This document shows, piece by piece, positions 45,337-54,354 of a stretch of 64,000 nt of DNA. The translations under genes were made by a program, and so were the position numbers. The stretch is from Pseudorhodobacter aquimaris (lineage in GTDB: Bacteria > Pseudomonadota > Alphaproteobacteria > Rhodobacterales > Rhodobacteraceae): NCBI RefSeq assembly GCF_001202025.1, contig NZ_LGHS01000076.1:1-64000 (forward strand), in the 5' to 3' direction. Every line of letters starts with the position of its first letter. The first letter of the stretch is position 1. The notes under the pieces are model-generated. The model did not search any database and was not told the origin of the DNA. It saw only the letters and a program-made list of their open reading frames with translations.

Positions 45337-47123
45337 ATGGATCAGTTTACCCTCAATATTATCGTGGTTGGTGCGACTTTCGCGCTTTACTTCGGTATCG
45401 CCATTTGGGCGCGCGCAGGTTCTACCGCCGAGTTTTATGCCGCAGGGCAGGGTGTTCACCCGGTTCTGAACGGCATGGCAACGGGTGCGGACTGGATGTC
45501 TGCGGCCTCCTTTATCTCTATGGCCGGCATCATCTCTTTTGGCGGCTATGACACTTCGGCCTATCTGATGGGCTGGACCGGCGGCTATGTGTTGCTGGCG
45601 ATGTTGCTTGCACCTTACCTGCGCAAATTCGGCAAGTTTACCGTGCCGGAATTCATCGGCGACCGTTTCTACAGCCCGACGGCGCGTCTGGTGGCTGTTG
45701 TCTGCCTGATCGTTGCTTCGGTGACCTATGTGATCGGCCAGATGACCGGCGTTGGCGTTGCCTTCTCGCGCTTTCTGGAGGTTGAGGTTTCGACCGGCCT
45801 GTTTATCGGCGCGGCGGTTGTGTTCTTCTATGCTGTTCTTGGCGGTATGAAGGGCATCACCTACACGCAGGTTGCGCAATATGTCGTTTTGATCACCGCC
45901 TACACCATTCCGGCCGTGTTCATCTCGCTGCAACTGACGGGTCAGTTCCTGCCACCGATCGGCCTGTTCTCGGAGCATACTGCATCGGGCATGCCGCTTC
46001 TGGCCAAGCTTGACCAGATCGTGCAAGAGCTGGGCTTTAATGCCTATACCGGCCACACCGACACTACGTTGAATATGTTCCTGTTCACCATGTCGTTGAT
46101 GATCGGTACGGCGGGTCTGCCGCATGTTATCGTGCGTTTCTTCACGGTTCCAAAGGTGTCTGATGCGCGGTCTTCGGCCGGTTGGGCACTGGTGTTTATC
46201 GCGCTGCTGTACACGGTTGCCCCCGCACTTGGTGCAATGGGCCGTCTGAACATCACCGATACCATGTGGCCAGAAGGCACCGCAGGCGAGGCTCTTTCGC
46301 TTGAGGCCATCCAGACCGAACCTGATCTGGCGTGGATGAAGAACTGGGAGCTGACAGGCCTCTTGGCGTTCGAAGACAAGAACGGCGACGGCAAGATCCA
46401 GTACTACAACGACAAGTCGACCAATGAGGCATTCAACGCAACTGTTGCTGAAAAAGGCTGGGCCGGGAACGAGCTGACCGTGAACAACGACATCATGGTT
46501 CTGGCAAACCCCGAGATCGCGAACCTGCCATCCTGGGTGATCGCGTTGATTGCGGCGGGTGGTCTTGCGGCGGCTCTGTCCACTGCGGCGGGTCTGTTGC
46601 TGGCGATTTCTTCTGCCATCAGCCATGACTTGATCAAAGGTCAGCTGAACCCGAACATCTCGGAAAAGGGCGAGCTTCTGGCCGCGCGGATCTCGATGTC
46701 GGTTGCCATCGTGGTTGCCACATATCTGGGGCTTAACCCTCCGGGTTTTGCGGCGCAAACCGTGGCGCTTGCCTTTGGTCTGGCGGCATCCTCGATCTTC
46801 CCGGCACTGATGATGGGCATCTTCTCCAAGCGCATCAACAACTCGGGCGCTGTGGCAGGGATGCTGGCGGTCTGCTGGTGACCATCGTGTATATCTTCTT
46901 GCACAAAGGCTGGTTCTTCATTGCAGGCACCAACAGCTTTACCGATGCTGATCCGCTGTTGCTGTCGATCAAATCAACTTCCTTCGGGGCGGTTGGTGCG
47001 ATGGTGAACTTTGCGGTGGCCTATCTGGTGTCTAACGCCACCAAAGCGCCACCTGAACATATCCAGGAGCTGGTTGAAAGCATCCGCGTGCCAAGAGGTG
47101 CCGGTGCCGCAACCGGCCACTAA
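45337..47123 (+). CDS. VC_2705-type sodium/solute (acetate-class) symporter, frameshifted
   Basis: An SSS-family (SLC5) carrier of about 595 residues with about thirteen membrane segments: FYAAGQGVHPVLNGMATGAD (family signature near residue 35), SFISMAGIISFGGYDTSAYL, and AAALSTAAGLLLAISSAISH (the conserved Na-site Ser/Thr helix). The frame ends at 46881 in MLAVCW; the last helix and tail (VTIVYIFLHKGWFFIAGT on to GAGAATGH) run in another frame to 47123. One G missing from a GGG near 46875 restores it (AGLLVTIVYI). Neighbouring acs suggests acetate or another short carboxylate as substrate. Confidence 0.88.
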
Positions 47124-47130
47124 AAACACC

Positions 47131-47160
47131 GCACCCTCCGGCAATCATGTCGGGGGGTGT
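47131..47160 (+). terminator. Terminator after the symporter
   Basis: GCACCCTCCG at 47131-47140 pairs with CGGGGGGTGT at 47151-47160 (two G-U pairs), followed by TTTTCCCTTTT. Leaky termination would separate transport genes from the signalling genes downstream. Confidence 0.7.
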
Positions 47161-47192
47161 TTTCCCTTTTATGTCAGGACGCGAACCAAAAT

Positions 47193-49010
47193 ATGACGCA
47201 AGCAGCGATCATCAGCTTTTTGGAAACCGTTCACCCCTATGACACCTTGTCAAAGGATGATCTGGCACAGGTCGCGGGCGTGTTTGATCGCCGCGAATTC
47301 GCCGCCGGAGACGAGATTTACCACATCGGCCAGCCGCTTGACGGCTTGTATCTGGTCAAGCGCGGCTCGGTTGAGGTGCTGGACCCTTCGGGCGGGCTTG
47401 TCTCGCTGCTGGGCCCCCGAAATTCCTTTGGGGAACGCGGCATCATGCGCGACGGTCTGGCCGTGACCACGGCGCGCTGCACCGAAGAGACCGTGGCATT
47501 GGTGTTGCCGACCGCGGATTTCAAACGCCTTATCGCAAACTCGCCCGCGTTTTCCCGGTTTTTCAGCCGGGGCCGCACCTCAGAGGGGCGCGGTGCCGAC
47601 CTGACGACCCAAAAGGTTGCAGATCTGATGGCGCGCAAACCTGTTACGGCAGATCCCGATGTTAGCATTCGAAATGCGGCGGCCAAAATGCGCGATCATC
47701 ATGTCTCCAGTCTTGGCATTGTCGAAGATGGTGTGTTTCAGGGCATCGTCACCACCCGTGATATGACCAATAAGGTGATGGCCATCGGGCTGGACCCGAA
47801 CAGCCCCGTTGCGGGCATCATGACCCGCGATCCGGTCACGCTTTCTCCTGATGATCTTGGCTCTGATATCTTGCATATCATGCTGGAACGTCGCATCGGC
47901 CATCTGCCGGTGGTTGAGGGCACGCGGCTGGTGGGTATGGTCACCCAAACCGATCTGACACGGTTTCAGGCTGTCTCTTCGGCCAGCCTTGTGCGCGATG
48001 CTGCCATGGCCGAAACCGTGGAGGAAATGGCCGAGGTCACCAGCCGCATTCCTGCGCTTCTGGCACAGCTTGTGGGGTCGAAAAGCCCGCATGAGGTGGT
48101 GACGCGGCTGATCACCGATATCGCCGATACCGTCACCCGCCGCCTGCTAACGCTGGCCGAGGCCGCACTTGGCCCCCCGCCGGTGCCTTATCTGTGGCTG
48201 GCCTGCGGGTCCCAAGGGCGGCAGGAACAGACCGGCGTTTCGGATCAGGATAACTGTCTGATGCTGGATGATGCCGTCACCCCCGAGTATATGCCCTATT
48301 TCGCGGCTTTGGCGAAATTTGTCAGCGATGGGCTGGATGCGGCGGGGTATTTCTATTGCCCCGGCGATATGATGGCGACCAATCCGCAATGGTGCCAACC
48401 CGTGCATGTCTGGCGTGGCTATTTCCGTCAGTGGGTGGCACAGCCCGACCCCAAGGCACAGATGCTGGCCAGCGTGATGTTCGACCTGCGCCCTATCGGC
48501 GGCGCGGTCAGCCTGTTCCGCGATCTTCAGGACGAAACCCTTGAGTTTGCCTCGAAAAACTCGATCTTTGTGGCCCATATGATTGCCAACAGCTTGACCC
48601 ATTCGCCGCCGCTTGGCCTGTTGCGGGGGTTTGCGACGATCCGCTCGGGCGAGTATAAGAACCACATCGACCTCAAGCACAGCGGCGTGGTGCCGGTCAC
48701 CGATCTGGGCCGTGTCTATGCGTTGATCGGCAGGGGCACAGCGGTGAACACACGCGCGCGGCTCTTGGCGGCCGAGGATGCGGGGGTGGTCTCTACCTCC
48801 GGGGCGCGCGATCTGATCGAGGCCTATGATATGATCGCCGAGATCCGGCTGGAAAATCAGGCGCGGTTGATCCGTTCGGGGCGCAAGCCTGATAACTTTA
48901 TGGCACCTTCCGATCTGTCGGATTTTGAACGGTCGCATCTGCGCGATGCGTTTGTCGTGGTGCGGACCATGCAATCGGCCATCGGACAGGCCAGAGGGGC
49001 GCGTAGATGA
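47193..49010 (+). CDS. DUF294 nucleotidyltransferase-like protein with cNMP and CBS domains
   Basis: A 605-residue cytoplasmic protein. Domain order: cyclic-nucleotide-binding-type domain (about 15-130; GDEIYHIGQPLDGLYLVKRG), two CBS domains (about 145-265; DHHVSSLGIVEDGVFQG, ERRIGHLPVVEGTRLVGM), DUF294 nucleotidyltransferase domain (about 290-430) with the catalytic-type ACGSQGRQEQTGVSDQDN, and a DUF294_C helical domain (residues 460-605). The G-S-x-G-R-x-E and S-D-x-D residues of the GlnD/GlnE type are kept, so activity is possible. The ATG at 47193 has no strong ribosome-binding site. Its neighbour set (acetate symporter, response regulator, exonuclease) points to signalling of carbon or adenylate status; the modified target is unknown. 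Confidence 0.85.
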   Translation: MTQAAIISFLETVHPYDTLSKDDLAQVAGVFDRREFAAGDEIYHIGQPLDGLYLVKRGSVEVLDPSGGLVSLLGPRNSFGERGIMRDGLAVTTARCTEETVALVLPTADFKRLIANSPAFSRFFSRGRTSEGRGADLTTQKVADLMARKPVTADPDVSIRNAAAKMRDHHVSSLGIVEDGVFQGIVTTRDMTNKVMAIGLDPNSPVAGIMTRDPVTLSPDDLGSDILHIMLERRIGHLPVVEGTRLVGMVTQTDLTRFQAVSSASLVRDAAMAETVEEMAEVTSRIPALLAQLVGSKSPHEVVTRLITDIADTVTRRLLTLAEAALGPPPVPYLWLACGSQGRQEQTGVSDQDNCLMLDDAVTPEYMPYFAALAKFVSDGLDAAGYFYCPGDMMATNPQWCQPVHVWRGYFRQWVAQPDPKAQMLASVMFDLRPIGGAVSLFRDLQDETLEFASKNSIFVAHMIANSLTHSPPLGLLRGFATIRSGEYKNHIDLKHSGVVPVTDLGRVYALIGRGTAVNTRARLLAAEDAGVVSTSGARDLIEAYDMIAEIRLENQARLIRSGRKPDNFMAPSDLSDFERSHLRDAFVVVRTMQSAIGQARGARR

Positions 49011-49023
49011 GTAAGGACGACTT

Positions 49024-49545
49024 ATGCTGATGGATCTGATCGCCACCTTTGCGGCGGGGGGCGGCCTTGTGGGGTTTGTCATCATCCTGCGCCACCTGAC
49101 CAAGGGGCGCATTCCGAAATGGACAATCCCTGCGGCTTTCGGGCTTGGGATGCTGCTGTTTTCGGTCTGGAACGAATATTCCTGGTACGGACGCACTACA
49201 GAGGCCTTGCCAGGTGATGTGGTGATCCTGTCCACCCCGACTGATAAGGTGATCTACCGGCCATGGACTTATATCTTTCCGGTTTCGCTGCGTTTTGCAG
49301 CACTTGATCGCACTGGCATGGTCACCAGCCTTGAGGATAGCCGCTTTCGCCGCGCCGAGGTGATGCTGGTGCAACGCTGGGCACCGACCCGGCGGGTGCC
49401 GCTTGCCTTTGATTGCGCGGGGTCGCGCCGTGCCGATCTGGTGGAGGGGGCCGAACTTGCACCCGACGGGACGCTTTCGGGCGGTGCTTGGGTGGATGTC
49501 GGGCCGGATGATGAATTGCTACAGGCTGCATGTCGGAAAGGGTAA
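49024..49545 (+). CDS. Small conserved membrane protein, unknown
   Basis: A 173-residue protein with two N-terminal membrane helices (about residues 4-24 and 33-50; LIATFAAGGGLVGFVIIL, IPAAFGLGMLLFSV) and a soluble part of about 120 residues with a single cysteine pair region (FDCAGSRRAD, QAACRKG). I know no named family. It lies in the same unit, 13 bases after the DUF294 gene and 4 before the response regulator, so it probably belongs to the same membrane-linked pathway. Confidence 0.7.
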   Translation: MLMDLIATFAAGGGLVGFVIILRHLTKGRIPKWTIPAAFGLGMLLFSVWNEYSWYGRTTEALPGDVVILSTPTDKVIYRPWTYIFPVSLRFAALDRTGMVTSLEDSRFRRAEVMLVQRWAPTRRVPLAFDCAGSRRADLVEGAELAPDGTLSGGAWVDVGPDDELLQAACRKG

Positions 49546-49549
49546 GGCC

Positions 49550-49936
49550 ATGGTGTCGGATGAGGTAAAACAGCACAGCGTTTTGGTGGTGGAGGATGAG
49601 GATAACATTGCCCTCGCGCTGGATTATCTGTTGACGCGCGAAGGCTATTCCCATGACCGCGTCGCCAATGGCAGCGAGGCCCTGCCGCGCATCCGTGAGA
49701 TGCAGCCGGATCTGGTCTTGCTCGATGTGATGCTGCCGGAGATGTCGGGCTATGAGATTTGTCAGGCGATGCGGCTGGACCCCGATATGGGGGCGATCAA
49801 GGTCTTGATGATGACTGCGCGCGGCTCTGCGATAGAGCGTAAAAAGGGGCTCGCGCTGGGGGCGGACGGGTTCATTTCCAAACCGTTCGAGCTGGGAGAG
49901 CTGCGGGCAGAGGTGCGGCGTTTGCTGGAAGGCTGA
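49550..49936 (+). CDS. Single-domain response regulator
   Basis: A 128-residue CheY-like receiver without an output domain. It has the acidic pair in VLVVEDEDNIAL near residue 14, the phospho-Asp in LVLLDVMLPEMSGYE near 57, the Thr in LMMTARGSA near 86 and the Lys in FISKPFELGEL near 108. The ATG at 49550 follows GTAAGGCC; the longer upstream frame overlaps the previous gene. It likely signals by protein contact, for example to the neighbouring exonuclease/sensor or the DUF294 protein. No histidine kinase with intact HisKA lies beside it. Confidence 0.85.
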   Translation: MVSDEVKQHSVLVVEDEDNIALALDYLLTREGYSHDRVANGSEALPRIREMQPDLVLLDVMLPEMSGYEICQAMRLDPDMGAIKVLMMTARGSAIERKKGLALGADGFISKPFELGELRAEVRRLLEG

Positions 49937-49955
49937 ACAGACAACTGGGGGGAAG

Positions 49956-52049
49956 ATGACAGATAAGGCCAAGGCTTTTGCACTGGACCACCTTTCGCTG
50001 CGGCTGCGGGTGTTTTTGTTCTTTGCCGCCCTCGGGATCGGGGCCGTGGTGCTGTTGGGCTTGGGCCTTGGCCTTGGCTACCGGCGGCTTGGATCGGCCG
50101 AGAGTTTGAATGCCTTTGTGCAGGCGGGGGTGATCGGCAGCTTTGGCGTGCTGGGGCTGACGGCGGCGGTGTGGTATCTGTTTGATGTGAACGTCTCCAA
50201 GCCGATTGTCCTTCTGGCCGGGGCTTTGCGCGCCCGCGCCCATGCCAGTGTGGACAGCGAGATGGACCAAGGTGCTGCGCGTTACTTGGGCGATCTGGCC
50301 CCCGCGGCCCAGGCCACTGCCCTTACCCTGTCGGAAACGCGCAATGCGCTGGCCGAATCAGTCGCCCGCGAAACCACCCGCCTGTCGGCGGAAAAGGACC
50401 GGCTTGCAGCACTGTTGTCGGATGTGCCGGTGGGGGTTATCTTATGTTCAGGCGATCATCAGCTGGTGTTTTACAACGGCACTGCGGTGGATCTGATCGG
50501 GGCGGATCAGGGGCCGGGGCTGGACCGTAACCTCTTTGACTACCTGCGCGAAGGGCCGATCCGCCACGCCCACCGCCGCCTGATCGAGGCCGAGGATGCC
50601 GATGCCGCCTCGGATCTGCTTTGTGCGACCCGCCACGGGGCAGAGATCCTTGCCGCGCGGATGCGGCTTTTACCGGATGACAGTGCCGCGCCGGGCTATG
50701 TGTTGACCCTGCGCGATGTCACCGCCGATCTGGCCGCCCATGCCAAGCGAGAGGCGCTTCTGGCGGATGTGCTGGACCGTATCCGCCGCCCTGCCGCCAA
50801 TCTGCGCGCCTTGCTGTCGGTGCTGCCCCGAGGCACGCCGCCCCCTGCCGCGATGGACACAGCCCTGCGCGCCGAGGCCGAAAGCCTGACCGCAACCGTC
50901 ACCGATCTGGCCGCCCAACAAGAGGAGGGCCGCCCCGAGGCTATCCCGCGCTCCCCCCTGCGTGTGGCCGATATTGCCGACAGTCTGCGCGCCAAGCTAG
51001 AGGCGCAGGGCCTGACCCTTAAGGCCTGCGATGTGCCCCTTTTGCTGCGCGGTGACGGGTTTGAGGTGGTCGGGCTTTTGGCACGTCTGGCAACCGGCGT
51101 GGCCGAACTGCATGAGGTCAAGGAATTCGCTTTGACCGTAGAGGAAGACAGCGGCAACGCCCTGCTGCGCCTGTGTTGGGACGGCGCGCCCCTGCTGTTG
51201 GCTCCTTTGGAGGGCTGGTTGGAATCGGTGCTGGATGCCGATGTGCCCGGCGTGACCGGGCGGCATGTGCTGACAGGGCATGCAACCGAGATCTGGCCCG
51301 AAACCGATGCCGGGGGCCGCCAAGCCATCTGCCTGCCCTTGCGCATTGCACGGCGCAGCGGTCCGCGCCCCAAGCCGATCGCCCGCGCTGTGGTCTATGA
51401 TTTCGACCTCTTGGGCAAGGCTCGCAGCGAGGCGGTTGCCGATACCGCGTTGTCGGATCTGACCTATGTGGTGTTTGATACCGAAACCACGGGGCTTTTG
51501 CCCGCGCAAGGCGATGAGATCGTGCAGATCGCGGCGGTGCGTATCGTCAACGGCAAACGTGTGGCATCCGAGGTGTTTGACACTTTGGTCAATCCGGGGC
51601 GCTCTATTCCTGCGGCCTCAACGGCGGTGCATGGTATCACCGAGGCGATGGTGCAGGATGCCCCCGATATCGGCACCGTGGGCCGGGCCTTTCACAGGTT
51701 TGCGCAAGGGGCGGTGCTGATCGCCCATAACGCGCCCTTTGATATGGAATTCCTGCGCCGCAATGAGGCCAGTATCGGCGCGCGTTTTGACAACCCGATC
51801 CTCGATACGGTTCTGCTCTCGGCGGTGGTGTTCGGCCAGCATGAGGATCACAGCCTCGATGCGCTGACGCATCGCCTGTCGATCACCATCCCCGAAGAGG
51901 CGCGCCATACCGCCATTGGCGATACGGTCGCCACGGCGGATGCGTTCCTGAAGCTGCTGCCGATGCTCAAGGGGAGGGACCTCAACAGTTTTGGCGATGT
52001 TCTGGCCGAGATGCGCCGCCATGGCCGACTGCTCAAGGATCTGAACTGA
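49956..52049 (+). CDS. Membrane-anchored sensor-like protein fused to a DnaQ-type 3'-5' exonuclease
   Basis: A 697-residue protein. Two membrane helices lie at about residues 17-42 and 53-75. A HAMP-like/coiled region follows (about 78-150), then a PAS-like domain (LLSDVPVGVILCSGDHQLVF near 150-165) and a degenerate kinase-like region up to 470. The C-terminal 190 residues are a DEDDh exonuclease: Exo I VVFDTETTGLLPAQGDEIVQ near 507, Exo II LIAHNAPFDMEFL near 590, Exo III HTAIGDTVATADAFLKL near 650. No conserved kinase His-Glu-x-Arg is seen. A sensor chassis has thus been joined to a nuclease active site. It closes the acetate module and follows a lone receiver. It may trim RNA, DNA or a nucleotide signal at the membrane. 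Confidence 0.87.
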   Translation: MTDKAKAFALDHLSLRLRVFLFFAALGIGAVVLLGLGLGLGYRRLGSAESLNAFVQAGVIGSFGVLGLTAAVWYLFDVNVSKPIVLLAGALRARAHASVDSEMDQGAARYLGDLAPAAQATALTLSETRNALAESVARETTRLSAEKDRLAALLSDVPVGVILCSGDHQLVFYNGTAVDLIGADQGPGLDRNLFDYLREGPIRHAHRRLIEAEDADAASDLLCATRHGAEILAARMRLLPDDSAAPGYVLTLRDVTADLAAHAKREALLADVLDRIRRPAANLRALLSVLPRGTPPPAAMDTALRAEAESLTATVTDLAAQQEEGRPEAIPRSPLRVADIADSLRAKLEAQGLTLKACDVPLLLRGDGFEVVGLLARLATGVAELHEVKEFALTVEEDSGNALLRLCWDGAPLLLAPLEGWLESVLDADVPGVTGRHVLTGHATEIWPETDAGGRQAICLPLRIARRSGPRPKPIARAVVYDFDLLGKARSEAVADTALSDLTYVVFDTETTGLLPAQGDEIVQIAAVRIVNGKRVASEVFDTLVNPGRSIPAASTAVHGITEAMVQDAPDIGTVGRAFHRFAQGAVLIAHNAPFDMEFLRRNEASIGARFDNPILDTVLLSAVVFGQHEDHSLDALTHRLSITIPEEARHTAIGDTVATADAFLKLLPMLKGRDLNSFGDVLAEMRRHGRLLKDLN

Positions 52050-52052
52050 TCT

Positions 52053-52823
52053 TCAGGCGAAGGGATCCACCGGATAACCGGCCTCACGCAGGTACAGCCC
52101 TTGCGGCGGGCAGACCGGGCCGCAGGCGGGGCGATGCGCCGCCTCCAGCACTTGGCGCACCTGGTCGGGGTCCCAACTGCACGCGCCAACACGTTCCAGC
52201 GTGCCGACGATGGATCGGACCTGATTGTGCAGGAATGACCGTGCCCGCAGCGCAAAGCGGTATTCCTGTCCGCCGGGATAATCGACCTGGGTGATCGTAA
52301 TCTCATCCAGCGTTTTGACCGGAGAGGCCGATTGGCACATGCTGGACCTAAAGGTGGTGAAATCATGCAGGCCGATCAGATGGGCCGCCCCCGCGCGCAT
52401 CGCCGCCACGTCCAGATCATGCCCGACCTGCCAGACAAGCCCGCGGTCATGGGTCACCGGCGCCCGCCGCGCCACCAGCCGGAACAAGTACCGCCGCTCA
52501 ACCGCGGAAAACCGCGCGTGGAAATCATCCGAAACCTGCGCGCAGGCCACGATACTGACCGGCAAAGGGCGCAGATGGGCGTTGATCGCCCCGCCCAGTC
52601 GGAACGGGTCCCAATCCTTGGCCAGATCGCAATGGGCCACCTGTCCCAGCGCATGCACGCCCGCATCGGTTCGACCGGCGGCGCCAATGGTGTGGGGGCC
52701 GGGTTCGAGCTTGGCAAGGGCCGCCTCAATCGCACCCTGCACCGTCAACTGCCCTTCGGCCTGCCGTTGCCAGCCGTTGAACGGGCCGCCGTCATATTCG
52801 ATTTTCAGTGCATAGCGTGGCAT
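52053..52823 (-). CDS. truA: tRNA pseudouridine(38-40) synthase
   Basis: A 256-residue synthase modifying positions 38-40 of the tRNA anticodon arm. The catalytic aspartate is in [17 protein letters not shown] near residue 50, and [17 protein letters not shown] near 200 is a second conserved segment. The ATG at 52823 ([12 protein letters not shown]) is the family start; the twelve extra codons upstream are dropped. It converges on the exonuclease gene. Confidence 0.92.
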   Translation of the reverse strand: MPRYALKIEYDGGPFNGWQRQAEGQLTVQGAIEAALAKLEPGPHTIGAAGRTDAGVHALGQVAHCDLAKDWDPFRLGGAINAHLRPLPVSIVACAQVSDDFHARFSAVERRYLFRLVARRAPVTHDRGLVWQVGHDLDVAAMRAGAAHLIGLHDFTTFRSSMCQSASPVKTLDEITITQVDYPGGQEYRFALRARSFLHNQVRSIVGTLERVGACSWDPDQVRQVLEAAHRPACGPVCPPQGLYLREAGYPVDPFA

Positions 52824-52935
52824 GGGCCTTGCGTTACCTTGCCCGATTTGCCCTGACAAGCCCCTCTATACCGCTTTCCCTCTTTGATCCCGCTGGCTGA
52901 GTGCCTATCTTGGGCGCAAAGATAAGGGGCATTTC

Positions 52936-54345
52936 GTGCTGGGTAGACTAACAGATGGCATCAGCCGCAGTGCCGAGACCGCGATTTCCGGCGTATCCGA
53001 GGCACTGTTCGAGCCGGTGATCCGGCTGGGCGTGACCGGGCTTTCGCGGGCGGGCAAGACGGTGTTTATCACCAGCCTTGTGGCCAATCTTCTTGACCGC
53101 GGGCGGATGCCGCAATTTGGCGCGGCCACAAGGGTAGAGGCTGCGTTCTTGCAGCCCCAGCCCGATGATACCTTGCCCCGTTTTGACTATGAGACGCATC
53201 TGGGTGCGATCACGGGGGCCACGCCCCATTGGCCCGCCTCTACCCGTGCGATATCAGAGCTGCGCCTGTCGTTGCGTGTGCAGCCTGCGGGGTTATTGGG
53301 CAGTTTGCGGGGCCCGCGTACTATTCATCTGGATATCATCGATTATCCCGGCGAATGGCTGCTGGATCTGTCGCTTATGGGCAAAACCTATGCCGAGTGG
53401 TCCGAGGCCACGCTGGAACGTATCGCCCACCGCACACAGGCCGAAGATTTTATGGCAGAGGCCCGCGCCGAGGATGCCAGCCTCAAGCTGCAAGAGCCGC
53501 GCGCCCAAGCGCTCGCCGCCAGTTTCACCGCCTATTTGCAGGAGGCGCGGGCGGCGGGCTGGTCCGATTGCACGCCGGGGCGATTCTTGTTGCCCGGCGA
53601 TCTGGCGGGCAGCCCGGTCCTGACCTTTGCGCCTTTGCCCAAGCCGCTGGAGGCCCCGCGCGGCAGTCTTTGGCGCGAAATGGACCGCCGATTTGAGGCC
53701 TATAAATCCCGCGTGGTCAAACCCTTCTTTCGCGACCACTTCGCGCGGATCGACCGACAGGTGGTGCTGATGGATGTGCTGGGCGCGATCCATGCAGGCC
53801 CGATGGCGCTTGAGGATATGCGCCGCACCATGGCCGAAATTCTAGGCGCGTTCAGGCCCGGCAGTAACGGGTTTCTGAAGTCTTTGTTGCTGGGCAAACG
53901 GGTGGATAAGATCCTGTTCGCCGCGACCAAGGCGGATCATCTGCATCATTCCCAACACCCGCGTCTGACCGCGATTACCGAGGCGCTCTTGCGTGAGGCG
54001 CGTGACCGTGCCGCCTTTGCCGGTGCCGAAACCCGCGCGATGTCGCTGGCCGCCCTGCGCGCCACCGTTGAGGAAACCCGCGCACACAATGGCGCCACCC
54101 TCGATCTGGTGCGGGGCACCTTGCTGGAGACCGGAAAACAGGCGGCGATGTATGCAGGCCAGTTGCCCGAGGACCCCAACCACCTGTTGACCCCCGCCCG
54201 CAAGGGAGAGGCGGCCTGGCTGGATGCGGATTACTCCATCATGTCGTTTGCGCCCGCCCGCCTGACCTTGCGCCCCGGTGACGGGCCGCCCCATATCCGG
54301 CTGGACCGGGCTGCGGATTTTCTGTTGTCGGACCGGCTGGGCTAA
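52936..54345 (+). CDS. ycjX: YcjX-family GTPase (DUF463)
   Basis: A 469-residue P-loop protein. It has the nucleotide-binding loop GVTGLSRAGKTVFITSLV near residues 32-50, the DIIDYPGEWLLDLSLMGK switch-like segment near 135-150, and the late LFAATKADHLHHSQH specificity motif. It starts with GTG at 52936 (MLGRLTDG). Expression in other bacteria is tied to envelope stress, but the biochemical role is unknown. The DUF697 membrane partner follows 9 bases later, a common pair. Confidence 0.88.
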   Translation: MLGRLTDGISRSAETAISGVSEALFEPVIRLGVTGLSRAGKTVFITSLVANLLDRGRMPQFGAATRVEAAFLQPQPDDTLPRFDYETHLGAITGATPHWPASTRAISELRLSLRVQPAGLLGSLRGPRTIHLDIIDYPGEWLLDLSLMGKTYAEWSEATLERIAHRTQAEDFMAEARAEDASLKLQEPRAQALAASFTAYLQEARAAGWSDCTPGRFLLPGDLAGSPVLTFAPLPKPLEAPRGSLWREMDRRFEAYKSRVVKPFFRDHFARIDRQVVLMDVLGAIHAGPMALEDMRRTMAEILGAFRPGSNGFLKSLLLGKRVDKILFAATKADHLHHSQHPRLTAITEALLREARDRAAFAGAETRAMSLAALRATVEETRAHNGATLDLVRGTLLETGKQAAMYAGQLPEDPNHLLTPARKGEAAWLDADYSIMSFAPARLTLRPGDGPPHIRLDRAADFLLSDRLG

Positions 54346-54354
54346 GGAATTGAC

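Noticed and set aside
45271-46758. 495-codon minus-strand ORF
   Set aside because: Antisense to the SSS symporter; Arg/His/Gln-rich composition typical of a shadow frame.
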